Source: Chloroflexota bacterium (GTDB lineage Bacteria; Chloroflexota; Anaerolineae; Anaerolineales; Anaerolineaceae). Taken from it: DNA of 53,628 nt. Shown piece by piece: positions 25,943 through 34,929 of this stretch. Position numbers and translations under genes: made by a program. The stretch's first letter is position 1. The number at the start of each line of letters is the position of its first letter. The stretch lies in NCBI GenBank assembly GCA_012798455.1, contig JAAZNC010000055.1, forward strand, positions 1 through 53,628, given 5' to 3'. The notes beneath the pieces were generated by a model. That model was not told the origin of the DNA, searched no databases, and saw only the letters and a program-made list of their open reading frames with translations.

Positions 25943-28072
25943 ATGAATAACGAAATTTCATTGAAACGCCAGGTCGCTGAATTAGAAATTCTTCACGGTA
26001 TTACATTATCAGCAACCACAGCCCATAGTGTTGACCAATTGATTTCAGAAGCAACATCCCTTCTCACCAGTGTATTTCCTTTGAATAATTATGGAATTTA
26101 TTTAGCAGATGAAGAACAAGAACATTTGATCATGCATGAATCCTATCAGGGATTAGCTACCAAAGAGAAACATGATAAGGTCATCAGTTCATCTGATGGA
26201 ATTCTGGGGCATGTTTTCCAGAGTGGAAAACTATACAACTGCAAAGATGTTTCGCAAGACGATCACTATATCTGCTTTGATTTGAATACAAGATCCGAAC
26301 TGGCAGTGCCTATCCACTTGCACGAAAAAATCATTGGCGTCATCAATGCCGAAAGTGGAAAAAAGAATTTCTTTTCAAGTGATGATGAAAAATTGATCAC
26401 TTCTTTTGCCAATACCCTTTCCACCGCCATTGAAAAAATTCAGCTTTTCGAATCCACCCAACATCAGGCTCAAGAGATCAGCTTGCTTTATGATATCGCC
26501 CTGGCTACTTCCAGCATACTCGACTCTGAAAAGTTGATCGCAACTGTTTACCAGAAAATTAAAAAAATACTGCCCCTTGATACATTCGTCATTGTCAAAA
26601 ATATCAAACAGAATGACGAGTATGTTGTTGTTTCTGCTATCGAGCACGATCAAAAATTGCCGGATTGGGAAGGAGCACATTTCCCTTTTAACAAGGGTGG
26701 TTTGATTGGGTGGGTCATTAAAAACCAAAAACCCCTGCTCATACGAGATCTTGTGAAAGAAACTCCTCCCTGTGCACCTATCCATGGAGATAACCCGGCA
26801 CGTTCATGGTTAGGAGTTCCGTTGTTTATCCATGAAAGGATTATTGGAGCTATTTCTGTACAATCTTTTAAACCAGATATTTTCGACGAAAATCATCTGC
26901 ATTTAATCGAATCACTTGGATCTCAGATTGCCATCTCAATGGAAAATGCAAGACTACTTGAACAAACTCAACGCCAGTTGGAGCGGCTATCAGCGTTACA
27001 TGATATTGATCTGGTGATCAACTCCAGTCTTGACCTGCGGGTAACCTTGAACATTTTGCTTGACCAAGTTGTAGAGAAGTTGAATGTCGATGCAGCTGCT
27101 GTCCTCCTCTTGAATCAGCAAACTCAATTATTGAACTATGCTGCCGGACGGGGTTTCAGAACTAGAATGATCGAATCATATCGTTTACGTCTTGGGGAAG
27201 GTATTTCCGGGCAAGCAACGATGGAAAGACATCTGGTGCAGGCGCTCAACCTCTTCGAGGCGGATGAAAATATGGCTTATTTGCCACTACTGCAAGAAGA
27301 GGGGTTTTTAAGTTTTTATAGCGTACCGCTGATCGCCAAAGGTCAAGTCAAAGGAGTGCTGGATATCTTCAACCGTTCACTGCTCACCCCTGACCAGGAA
27401 TGGATCTATTTTCTAGAAACATTAGCTGGGCAAGCTGCTATCGCCATTGACAACACTACCTTACTGGAAAACTTGCAACGATCAAACATCGAATTAACTC
27501 TAGCGTACGATACCACTCTGGAAGGCTGGACCCGTGCACTCGACTTACGGGATCAAGAAACCGAAGGACATACTCAGCGGGTAGTCGAAATGACTGTCAG
27601 AATGGCACAATTGTTTGGAATACCGGACAAGGATCTGATCCACATCCGGCGCGGTGCTTTATTACACGACATCGGTAAGATGGGCATTCCCGATTCTATA
27701 CTTTTGAAACCCGGTCCTCTCACCACTGATGAATGGGTGATCATGCGGAAGCACCCTGTTTTTGCTTACAATTTACTCAGCCCGATCGCCCATTTGAAAG
27801 CATCCCTTGATATTCCATATTGCCATCACGAATGGTGGGACGGAAGCGGTTACCCAAGGCAGCTAAAGGGGGAGGAAATCCCTTTATCTGCCCGCATTTT
27901 CACAGTGGTAGACGTGTGGGATGCGCTGACCTCCGATCGACCTTACCGAAAAGCCTGGAATGCCAAGAAAGCACTGGATTACATTGAGAATCAGAAAGGA
28001 AAACAATTCGACCCACAGATTGTGGATCTTTTTATGAAGCTCATTAAGAATGAACTCTTTAAAAAACTATGA
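25943..28072 (+). CDS. Triple-GAF HD-GYP c-di-GMP phosphodiesterase
   Basis: A 709-residue cytosolic enzyme. Three GAF domains span about residues 15-170, 180-340 and 350-507. After the helix 'NLQRSNIELTLAYDTTLEGW' comes the HD-GYP domain: 'ETEGHTQRV' (about 539-547), the metal-binding 'LLHDIGKMGIPD' (His575, Asp576), 'HHEWWDGSGYP' (628-638) and 'VVDVWDALTSDRPYRKAW'. All key residues are present, so hydrolysis of c-di-GMP to GMP is expected, controlled by ligands of the GAF domains. It ends in a 6-base convergent overlap with the NfrB-like gene. Confidence 0.9.
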   Translation: MNNEISLKRQVAELEILHGITLSATTAHSVDQLISEATSLLTSVFPLNNYGIYLADEEQEHLIMHESYQGLATKEKHDKVISSSDGILGHVFQSGKLYNCKDVSQDDHYICFDLNTRSELAVPIHLHEKIIGVINAESGKKNFFSSDDEKLITSFANTLSTAIEKIQLFESTQHQAQEISLLYDIALATSSILDSEKLIATVYQKIKKILPLDTFVIVKNIKQNDEYVVVSAIEHDQKLPDWEGAHFPFNKGGLIGWVIKNQKPLLIRDLVKETPPCAPIHGDNPARSWLGVPLFIHERIIGAISVQSFKPDIFDENHLHLIESLGSQIAISMENARLLEQTQRQLERLSALHDIDLVINSSLDLRVTLNILLDQVVEKLNVDAAAVLLLNQQTQLLNYAAGRGFRTRMIESYRLRLGEGISGQATMERHLVQALNLFEADENMAYLPLLQEEGFLSFYSVPLIAKGQVKGVLDIFNRSLLTPDQEWIYFLETLAGQAAIAIDNTTLLENLQRSNIELTLAYDTTLEGWTRALDLRDQETEGHTQRVVEMTVRMAQLFGIPDKDLIHIRRGALLHDIGKMGIPDSILLKPGPLTTDEWVIMRKHPVFAYNLLSPIAHLKASLDIPYCHHEWWDGSGYPRQLKGEEIPLSARIFTVVDVWDALTSDRPYRKAWNAKKALDYIENQKGKQFDPQIVDLFMKLIKNELFKKL

Positions 28073-30127
28073 GAATTGATCCCCCAGAAACAAATGGATT
28101 TCTTTGGTATTGCCACTCTGATAAAGATTCAAGAGTTGTGTTGATAATTTAGAATTACCATAATTTTTAAGATCTTCTAAAAAGCTCAATCCGCGGTTGA
28201 TCTGTTCTTTATCATCCGAAAGCAATCTGCGCACATTTTCCTTGAAAAAAACCTGATGTTCAAGAATAACTTGAGCTGCTTCACTGGCATAATGATCTTC
28301 ACTTTTTAGGATCGCAAGCAATTCGAACTCGCCAATCTCACCCATCTTTCCAAGCGCTCGGACAGCATTGCTGCGTACGGTCCAATCTCGATCACCTGCC
28401 AGTATTTTGAGATAAGGGATGGCTTGCGCATATCGCAAGAAGCTACAGGTGCGACAAAATTCCCCCCGAATTTGCCAATTTGGATCATTATAATGTCTAA
28501 CCAAGTATGGAAATAGAATCGATCCGGTAGAACGATCGATTTTTTGAATAGCCGATACTTTTTCTTTCAATGAACCATGCTGCATGGTCTCATTGAATTC
28601 CCGGACGATGACATCTTCATCCATCGCATTTTGCGGCATTCTCGAAGCCAATATTTGTGAAAATCCGGCATCCGTCTTCCGTTCCTCCTCGATAACTTCT
28701 GAAGGGAATTCATGGTCCGTTTTATCCCACTGCATACGTTGCTTTCTAAGGCGACTAGTCGTGAATTGCCATAGGGCTCTTACAATGGCAAAGAAATTGA
28801 CCACATTTCCCCAAATAGCACGCGGGATCGAGGTTATTGCCGGAAAGATGCCATAAATAAGTGCAACCGCATAAGCACGGTTGAGTGAGCGCCAAACCAT
28901 GAAGAAAGTGGAAATAACAGTAAGATACCAGAGCAAAGTACCTTTGACAATCAATGGAGGCATATATTGTGCAAAATAAACCTTCAGGATCTGGTAACAA
29001 ACAAAATAGGCAAACACAAAATATCCTAAAAAATTAGCAGGGGTAGTAAAGAGAGCTTTGCGATCCTGGAAAAGATTCCATTTGATCATCGGGCTTCCGG
29101 CCCAACCAATATTCTGCCAGCTTTGTAGGATGATGCCGATATTCCAGCGTGTTTTTTGGCGAACTGCGCGTCGAAACTCCAGCGGAAAAACTGCTCTGGT
29201 TGCCACCCAATCGGATGCCCGTCGTTTTCTTTTCCCCTCGTCGGTTTCAGGAGGAAGATGGATCAATACAAATGAAGCCTTATATCCGCGCAGGTTCAGG
29301 CGCAACCCCAACTCATAATCCTCTGTCAGTGAGCCGGGGGTAAAAATGCGCTTCTCGTTTTCTAATGCAAAAAGTTCAAAGGCTCTTTTGGTAAATGCAG
29401 TGCCTACACCTGCAGAGGGCACAAAGCCGCCAGTAAATTCACGCACCAGTAAGAGCTTGGTATGGTTTTCAGCAAATTCATCCGCATAAGTCCAATGGGT
29501 AACATGCTTCAACGGCAACGCCATTGGAAAAACCGGAATCTGAACCACATCCATGCGCGGAATCAAATAATTGTCTACCAGAAACTCATAGGGGTGTATT
29601 ACATCTTCTGAATCATGCATAATGATGATCTCATATTGCAAACCGGTTTTCTTCTCATAATCTTCAATAGCCTCAAAAACCTGGTTGAGATTAGCCGCTT
29701 TGTTGGTCGGTCCATCATCTGCAGTTACCACTTTATGCACCTGGGGATATTGTTTGCTTACTTTATCGACTTCACATTGGGTATCAGGATCATTCGGATA
29801 CGTTCCCACGAAAATGTCATAGTTGCGATAATGAATCGATTCACAGGCATTGGTCAGGGTTTTGGCAATCACAGCTTCTTCATGCCAACATGCAATAATC
29901 AAGGCAATTTTCTGCTGCTCACGTGCCTCAAGGCGTTCAAGAGTCAATTTTGGCCATTTCTTCGAAAGGAAAAACCGCCGGACAGAACGATATATGTAAT
30001 AAATATCAAAAATGATATCCGTAAAACCACTAATAGCAAAAATAGATCCTACAACGATCGCCAGAACATAGAGGATGGGATAAATGGATATTGCAAATCG
30101 AGCGAGTGTGTAAACTGTATCATTCAT
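28067..30127 (-). CDS. NfrB-like GT2 glycosyltransferase with C-terminal HEAT repeats
   Basis: A 686-residue inner-membrane glycosyltransferase. It has N-terminal helices (about 13-45), a GT2 domain with 'FVGTYPNDPDTQCEVDK' (106-122), acidic motif 'MHDSEDVIH' (170-178), 'SLTEDYELGLR' (266-276) and 'RQKTRWNIG' (QxxRW, about 323-331), then four more helices to about residue 460. It resembles E. coli NfrB, the phage N4 adsorption protein that makes a surface glycan under c-di-GMP control. NfrB ends in a c-di-GMP-binding MshEN domain. Here the tail after 'WDKTDHEFP' instead holds HEAT repeats ('WTVRSNAVRALGKMGEIG'). Its neighbours make and degrade c-di-GMP. Confidence 0.82.
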   Translation of the reverse strand: MNDTVYTLARFAISIYPILYVLAIVVGSIFAISGFTDIIFDIYYIYRSVRRFFLSKKWPKLTLERLEAREQQKIALIIACWHEEAVIAKTLTNACESIHYRNYDIFVGTYPNDPDTQCEVDKVSKQYPQVHKVVTADDGPTNKAANLNQVFEAIEDYEKKTGLQYEIIIMHDSEDVIHPYEFLVDNYLIPRMDVVQIPVFPMALPLKHVTHWTYADEFAENHTKLLLVREFTGGFVPSAGVGTAFTKRAFELFALENEKRIFTPGSLTEDYELGLRLNLRGYKASFVLIHLPPETDEGKRKRRASDWVATRAVFPLEFRRAVRQKTRWNIGIILQSWQNIGWAGSPMIKWNLFQDRKALFTTPANFLGYFVFAYFVCYQILKVYFAQYMPPLIVKGTLLWYLTVISTFFMVWRSLNRAYAVALIYGIFPAITSIPRAIWGNVVNFFAIVRALWQFTTSRLRKQRMQWDKTDHEFPSEVIEEERKTDAGFSQILASRMPQNAMDEDVIVREFNETMQHGSLKEKVSAIQKIDRSTGSILFPYLVRHYNDPNWQIRGEFCRTCSFLRYAQAIPYLKILAGDRDWTVRSNAVRALGKMGEIGEFELLAILKSEDHYASEAAQVILEHQVFFKENVRRLLSDDKEQINRGLSFLEDLKNYGNSKLSTQLLNLYQSGNTKEIHLFLGDQFS

Positions 30128-30311
30128 ATTATCTATTTATAAAATAATGTATCAATATTATAGAGTAATGCTTTCATTTATTTTAAAAAAATAAAGGGAA
30201 TCGTTGTTCCTCCGATCGTAACGACCAAAGGAGACGACACATTCTATCATTATAATAAAAGAATGGAAAAACTTATTGTTACCCAAATTCTGGGAGTGTT
30301 AGGAGATAAAA

Positions 30312-31451
30312 ATGAAGAAAATAGTGGCTATAGTTTTGATAGCTCCAACCTTGGTAGGGGCTTGTTCATCCACAATCAGTACAAATAAGGGGATAACGCC
30401 AACATCAACTCCCTTTCCAAATGAAACCCCTACTCAAACTTTAGTTCTTCTACCACTTCTTACAGAAGACCCTGAATTGATTGCATATAACTTTCAAGAA
30501 CATGTCTGTGATGCCACCTGGAGCAACAATGGGGAAACTCTGCCCTGCCCGGGAAATGCGGGGGATATCAGCAGTGGAGCAATTTTCCAACAAGAGGAGG
30601 TGATCATAAGTGGTAACATCCTTGTCCAAAATCCAGCATTGGTAACCATACCGGCTCAAAATGATTCTCGATTCTTTGCGATCTTTGGGAAATATCCTGC
30701 TTTCACCGTACAGCAAGGAGATGTTTTTAAAGCTACACTGGCTTGCCTGAACGAAAAGGAAAAATGCGATGTACAGTTTGCATTGGAGTATATCGATGAA
30801 GCTGGGAATTATGGAACCCTCACACAGGCAATATGGAACGAAACATATGACAGTGCAGGGCATTACACTTATGCGCAAGTTGACCTTTCCTTCCTAGCTG
30901 GAAAGACAGTTCAATTCGTTCTCGCCCTGAGAGATAACAATGATTCGAGCGATGATTGGGCAGTATGGATACAACCGATTATCTGGCGTGATCCAGATTT
31001 CTCATCTTCGCTACTAACACCCTATGCACAGGAGCATCTTTCTATAATCGACGAGGCAGAGAATATTCCAGGGGTCATCAGCGGAAAAGTGGATATGAGC
31101 GATGCTCCACCTTATCTGGCTGAAAGTGGTTTGCCAGTAGCAGTGGTCATGTTCAATAATACCGATCTAACCTACTGGTGGGTGCACACTAACACATCTG
31201 ACCAAAGTTTTCAAATGACCGTAACCCCTGGGGAATATCAGATCATCGCATACGGGATCGGTGTAGGAGATGAGACTTATGTCAGTGCTGCCTACACCGG
31301 TCAGGTGCCCTCATGTGGTAATGAACCGGCAAATATCAGTATAAGATCCAACCAACATGTAGATGGCATCATCATCAACGACTGGAACTGGTTGTGTGGG
31401 AGAAACGCAAAGCATCCTGGCATCCCAGCCAATGTGCCCATACCGGAGTGA
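30312..31451 (+). CDS. Lipoprotein of unknown function
   Basis: A 379-residue exported protein. The signal 'MKKIVAIVLIAPTLVGAC' ends in a lipobox (Cys18), followed by a Thr/Pro linker. The body is predominantly beta; residues about 45-240 look like a jelly-roll ('FVLALRDNNDSSDDWAVWI'), and the C-terminal 130 residues contain 'SGKVDMSDAPPYLAESGLPV' and a carboxypeptidase-regulatory-like strand set. A Cys pair may be oxidised outside the cell. AGGAG precedes the ATG by seven bases. The next gene, also a lipoprotein, starts five bases later. I do not recognise a family. Confidence 0.75.
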   Translation: MKKIVAIVLIAPTLVGACSSTISTNKGITPTSTPFPNETPTQTLVLLPLLTEDPELIAYNFQEHVCDATWSNNGETLPCPGNAGDISSGAIFQQEEVIISGNILVQNPALVTIPAQNDSRFFAIFGKYPAFTVQQGDVFKATLACLNEKEKCDVQFALEYIDEAGNYGTLTQAIWNETYDSAGHYTYAQVDLSFLAGKTVQFVLALRDNNDSSDDWAVWIQPIIWRDPDFSSSLLTPYAQEHLSIIDEAENIPGVISGKVDMSDAPPYLAESGLPVAVVMFNNTDLTYWWVHTNTSDQSFQMTVTPGEYQIIAYGIGVGDETYVSAAYTGQVPSCGNEPANISIRSNQHVDGIIINDWNWLCGRNAKHPGIPANVPIPE

Positions 31452-31456
31452 ACACT

Positions 31457-32413
31457 ATGAAACAGATCAAATCACCTGCTTTGTTCATTATGGCAATTTC
31501 ATTGTGTGTTGCATGCCAAAAAACAGATGAACAACCTCTTATTTCACGGCTGGAGGTGGTAACCGCAAAAGACCATTCTGATCAGACCATCGAAGACAGC
31601 TTTCCCCCGATCTTGCATGTGGAGGGTTGGCAAGAGCCTGTTCCTCTGGCTGGTCCGATCAACACCAGTGGAGGAGAAGATAGCCCATTCTTTGATGCAG
31701 CCACTAATACCATGTATTTTTTCTTCACGCCCAATACTCAATTACCCGCCGAGCAGCAGCTTGGGGACGGACTGACCGGGATATATAGCTCAATATTAAT
31801 GGATGAGGGATGGAGTGAACCACAGCGTGTTTGGCTTAATCCCCAGGGAGGGTACGCGTTGGATGGTTGCCCGACTATGTCTGGAAACACACTATGGTTC
31901 TGTTCAATCCGAGAAGGAAATTATCGTAGTATTGATTTTTGGAAAGTTACACTGATCGACGGCACCTGGCAAAATATACACAACGCCGGAGAAAGGTTGA
32001 ATCTGCAGGTCGGGGTCGGAGAACTGGATATCAACAAATCTCAGACTGAGATCATTTTTCACGCCAATCTACCCGGTGGTAAAGGGGAAAATGACTTATG
32101 GGCAACCGATCTGAAAGATGGGAAGTGGAGTGAACCCTACAACCTCACCACCATCAATTCGGAAGCGGATGATTCAAGACCATTTCTTTCCATGGATGGG
32201 CAGGAATTGTGGTTCACAAGAACTTACCAGGGTTCACCTGCTATTTACTGTTCTCAGTGGGATGGTGAACAATGGGGATCGCCAGAATTGGTCATTTCGC
32301 AGCTAGCCGGAGAGCCTACCCTTGACCCTGAAGGGAATATCTATTTTGTCCATCATTTCGTCCGAGATGGTAGCATCGTCGATGCCGATATATATATTGC
32401 AATAAAAAAGTGA
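31457..32413 (+). CDS. PD40 beta-propeller lipoprotein
   Basis: A 318-residue exported protein with signal '[20 protein letters not shown]' (lipobox Cys20). The body carries PD40/TolB-like propeller repeats: '[17 protein letters not shown]', '[18 protein letters not shown]', '[16 protein letters not shown]', '[17 protein letters not shown]'. These proteins usually bind ligands or partners rather than catalyse. The ATG at 31457 is chosen over an upstream ATG because the signal peptide begins there; GGAGTG precedes it. It is in an operon with the upstream lipoprotein and overlaps the region of the mscL start. Confidence 0.82.
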   Translation: MKQIKSPALFIMAISLCVACQKTDEQPLISRLEVVTAKDHSDQTIEDSFPPILHVEGWQEPVPLAGPINTSGGEDSPFFDAATNTMYFFFTPNTQLPAEQQLGDGLTGIYSSILMDEGWSEPQRVWLNPQGGYALDGCPTMSGNTLWFCSIREGNYRSIDFWKVTLIDGTWQNIHNAGERLNLQVGVGELDINKSQTEIIFHANLPGGKGENDLWATDLKDGKWSEPYNLTTINSEADDSRPFLSMDGQELWFTRTYQGSPAIYCSQWDGEQWGSPELVISQLAGEPTLDPEGNIYFVHHFVRDGSIVDADIYIAIKK

Positions 32414-32421
32414 GGAAGAAT

Positions 32422-32856
32422 ATGGTCAAAGAATTTAAAGAGTTCATTCAACGAGGAAATGTGATCGACTTGGCTGTGGGTGTGATCATGGGGAGTGCTT
32501 TTGGAAAGATCGTAAGTTCGCTGGTAACTGACATCATGATGCCTCCCATCGGATTGCTGCTGGGCAAGGTGGATTTCAGCAATCTCTTCATTACACTCAG
32601 CGGAGATAAATTCAAGACACTGCAAGATGCCCAAGCGGCCGGTGTGGTGACCATCAACTATGGCATCTTTCTGAACACCTTGATCGAATTTATCATCATT
32701 GCATTCGCACTGTTTTTGATCATCCGTCAAATCAATAAATTAAACAAATCCAAAGATATTCCCGCACCAGCCACCACCAAAGACTGCCCATTTTGTGATA
32801 CGCAAATCCCTATAAAGGCAATTCGCTGCCCACACTGTACTTCAAAACTGGATTAA
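32422..32856 (+). CDS. mscL: Large-conductance mechanosensitive channel with zinc-ribbon tail
   Basis: A 144-residue inner-membrane channel that opens under osmotic down-shock. The N-terminus, '[20 protein letters not shown]', and the first helix '[20 protein letters not shown]' are classical, and the second helix is '[15 protein letters not shown]'. The usual charged C-terminal bundle is replaced or followed by '[18 protein letters not shown]', a four-Cys zinc ribbon. The ATG at 32422 with GAGGAAG upstream is favoured over a GTG at 32410, because channel proteins begin at this methionine. Translation is probably coupled to the lipoprotein gene, which ends just upstream. Confidence 0.92.
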   Translation: MVKEFKEFIQRGNVIDLAVGVIMGSAFGKIVSSLVTDIMMPPIGLLLGKVDFSNLFITLSGDKFKTLQDAQAAGVVTINYGIFLNTLIEFIIIAFALFLIIRQINKLNKSKDIPAPATTKDCPFCDTQIPIKAIRCPHCTSKLD

Positions 32857-32924
32857 AAAAAGTCACTATCGATTATTATTAATATTTTTCATAAATATCA
32901 ATACAATCTAAACCATTATCATAG

Positions 32925-32960
32925 AAGAGGATTCCTTCAACGAAAAAGAGATCCTCTTTT
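32925..32960 (+). terminator. Hairpin between mscL and the pdh operon
   Basis: AAGAGGAT (32925-32932) pairs with ATCCTCTT (32951-32958), leaving an 18-base loop, followed by a short T run. It lies 68 bases after mscL and 34 before pdhA. It is a plausible terminator for the lipoprotein-mscL unit, or a leader element of the pdh transcript. Confidence 0.45.
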
Positions 32961-32992
32961 ATGTCACTGGAATCCGAAAGGAGCTTATTAAC

Positions 32993-33952
32993 ATGGCAAA
33001 GGGAGAATATCTTGACCTTTATAAACAAATGGTTCTTATCCGCAATCTGGAAGAAAAAGCTGCAGAACTTTATCAAGCCGGTAAGATAGGTGGATTCTTA
33101 CATCTTTATATTGGGCAAGAAGCCGTCAGCACCGGAGTTTTTGCAGCCCGTGAAGCACATGACCATGTCATTACTGCCTATCGGGATCACGGCGTGGCGG
33201 TAAATTCTGGCATTCCGGTCAAGAATATCGTAGCAGAATTGATGGGAAAAGCCACCGGAATTTCGAAAGGTCGAGGTGGTTCCATGCATATGGCGGATGT
33301 CAATCGCAATTATTGGGGCGGTCATGCCATTGTAGGTGCACACATTCCCATCGCCTCTGGTTTGGCGCTGGCTGACAATATGGAAGAAAACCAATCAGTC
33401 ACCATCTGTATGTTCGGAGAAGGCGCTACCAATATCGGTTTCTTCCACGAAGGGGTGAATCTGGCGATGGTGTGGAAACTACCTGTTCTGTGGATATGTG
33501 AAAACAATCAATATGGCATGGGCACTTCTCCGGAACGCGCATCTGCTGTCTCGAAAATCATCCAGAAAGCATGCGGTTATGGCATGCCTGCTTATGATGT
33601 AGACGGAATGGACGTACTGGCGGTGCGTGATATGGTAGCCGAACGGTTAAAAGAGATCCGCGCAGGCAGCGGTCCACAATTCATCGAGATTAACACCTAT
33701 CGTTTTAAAGGACATTCCATGGGTGATCCCGAACGTTACCGCAGTAAGGATGAAGTGGAAAAATATGTAAGAAATGGACCTATCGACCGCTTTAGGAAAT
33801 TTTTAATAGAAAAGAATTCCATAGCAGAAAAGACCCTGGACGAAATCGATGAAATAGCAGAAAAAGAAATCCAGGAAGCAGTGGAATTTGCTGAGAACAG
33901 CCCCGAACCTGCCGATGAAGATCTTTTCAAGAATATTTACATGGAGGAATAA
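32993..33952 (+). CDS. pdhA: Pyruvate dehydrogenase E1 component, alpha subunit
   Basis: A 319-residue thiamine diphosphate enzyme subunit that decarboxylates pyruvate and, with the beta subunit, transfers acetyl to the E2 lipoyl arm. The ThDP/Mg motif is clear: 'MFGEGATNIGFFHEG', ending with 'ENNQYGMGTS'. 'YRDHGVAVNSGIP', 'KGRGGSMHM' and 'RFKGHSMGDPERYR' (phosphorylation-loop equivalent) are family-typical. AAAGGAG precedes the ATG. It is followed two bases later by the beta subunit. An acetoin dehydrogenase E1 (AcoA) is the main alternative, but no other acetoin genes are present. Confidence 0.9.
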   Translation: MAKGEYLDLYKQMVLIRNLEEKAAELYQAGKIGGFLHLYIGQEAVSTGVFAAREAHDHVITAYRDHGVAVNSGIPVKNIVAELMGKATGISKGRGGSMHMADVNRNYWGGHAIVGAHIPIASGLALADNMEENQSVTICMFGEGATNIGFFHEGVNLAMVWKLPVLWICENNQYGMGTSPERASAVSKIIQKACGYGMPAYDVDGMDVLAVRDMVAERLKEIRAGSGPQFIEINTYRFKGHSMGDPERYRSKDEVEKYVRNGPIDRFRKFLIEKNSIAEKTLDEIDEIAEKEIQEAVEFAENSPEPADEDLFKNIYMEE

Positions 33953-33954
33953 TT

Positions 33955-34929
33955 ATGGCTGTCATTACAATGCGTGAAGCAATTTCACAAGCAATTTGGG
34001 AGGAAATGGAACGGGATGAGAAAGTATTTATCATGGGTGAGGAAGTGGGGGTATGGGGAGGCACCTATGCTGTCACCAAAGGATTCTTGGATCATTTCGG
34101 ACAAAAACGTGTACGTGATACACCCATTGCCGAGACAGCCATCGTCGGTGCAGCCATCGGGGCTGCCTTGAACGGCATGCGACCCATTGCAGAATTGATG
34201 ACCATGAACTTTGCTTTTGTAGCAATGGATCATATCGTCAACGAAGCCGCCAAACTGCATTATATGTTCGGCGGGCAAATGGTGCTGCCATTGGTCATCC
34301 GCGCTCCAGGCGGAGGCGGCAGACAACTGGCCGCCACTCACTCACAGACACCAGATGTGATCTTTGCTCATTTTCCAGGGCTCAAGGTAATTGCTCCCGG
34401 CACACCGGCAGATGCAAAAGGACTGTTGAAATCAGCCATCCGCAGTAACGATCCGATCCTGTTCATTGAAAATGCCACGATTTACCAGATGAAGGGGGAA
34501 GTACCTGATGGAGATTACACCATCCCGATCGGTCAATCCAAGATACAGCGCGAAGGTAAAGATGTAACCATCGTCACGTACTCCAAGATGGTGAAATACA
34601 GCCTGGATGCAGCTGAGCAGCTTACCAAACAGGGCATCGAAGCAGAGGTAGTGGATCTGCGTTCGCTGCGCCCGCTGGATATGGGACCGGTAATCGAATC
34701 TTTCAAAAAGACCAACCGGGCTGTTATCGTAGAAGAAGGCTGGCGTTCTTTTGGCATCGGGGCAGAAATATCCGCCCGCATCTACGAGGAGGCATTCGAC
34801 TATATCGATGCTCCTATCCGGCGCGTAGCGCAAAAAGAAGTGCCTCTACCTTATAACAGCCATCTGGAGCAACTGGCGTTGCCCCAGGTTGAAGATATCA
34901 TTCAAGCCGCCAAGGAGGTGATGAGCTAA
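33955..34929 (+). CDS. pdhB: Pyruvate dehydrogenase E1 component, beta subunit
   Basis: A 324-residue partner of PdhA. Transketolase pyrimidine-binding features are 'EEVGVWGGTYAVTKGF' with the cofactor-activating Glu region, 'DTPIAETAIVGAAIGAA', and 'MNFAFVAMDHIVNEAAK'. The C-terminal transketolase domain has 'AEVVDLRSLRPLD' and 'EEGWRSFG'. A GGAGG ribosome site lies before the ATG. Its stop overlaps the start of the E2 gene in TAATG, indicating coupled translation. Confidence 0.9.
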   Translation: MAVITMREAISQAIWEEMERDEKVFIMGEEVGVWGGTYAVTKGFLDHFGQKRVRDTPIAETAIVGAAIGAALNGMRPIAELMTMNFAFVAMDHIVNEAAKLHYMFGGQMVLPLVIRAPGGGGRQLAATHSQTPDVIFAHFPGLKVIAPGTPADAKGLLKSAIRSNDPILFIENATIYQMKGEVPDGDYTIPIGQSKIQREGKDVTIVTYSKMVKYSLDAAEQLTKQGIEAEVVDLRSLRPLDMGPVIESFKKTNRAVIVEEGWRSFGIGAEISARIYEEAFDYIDAPIRRVAQKEVPLPYNSHLEQLALPQVEDIIQAAKEVMS

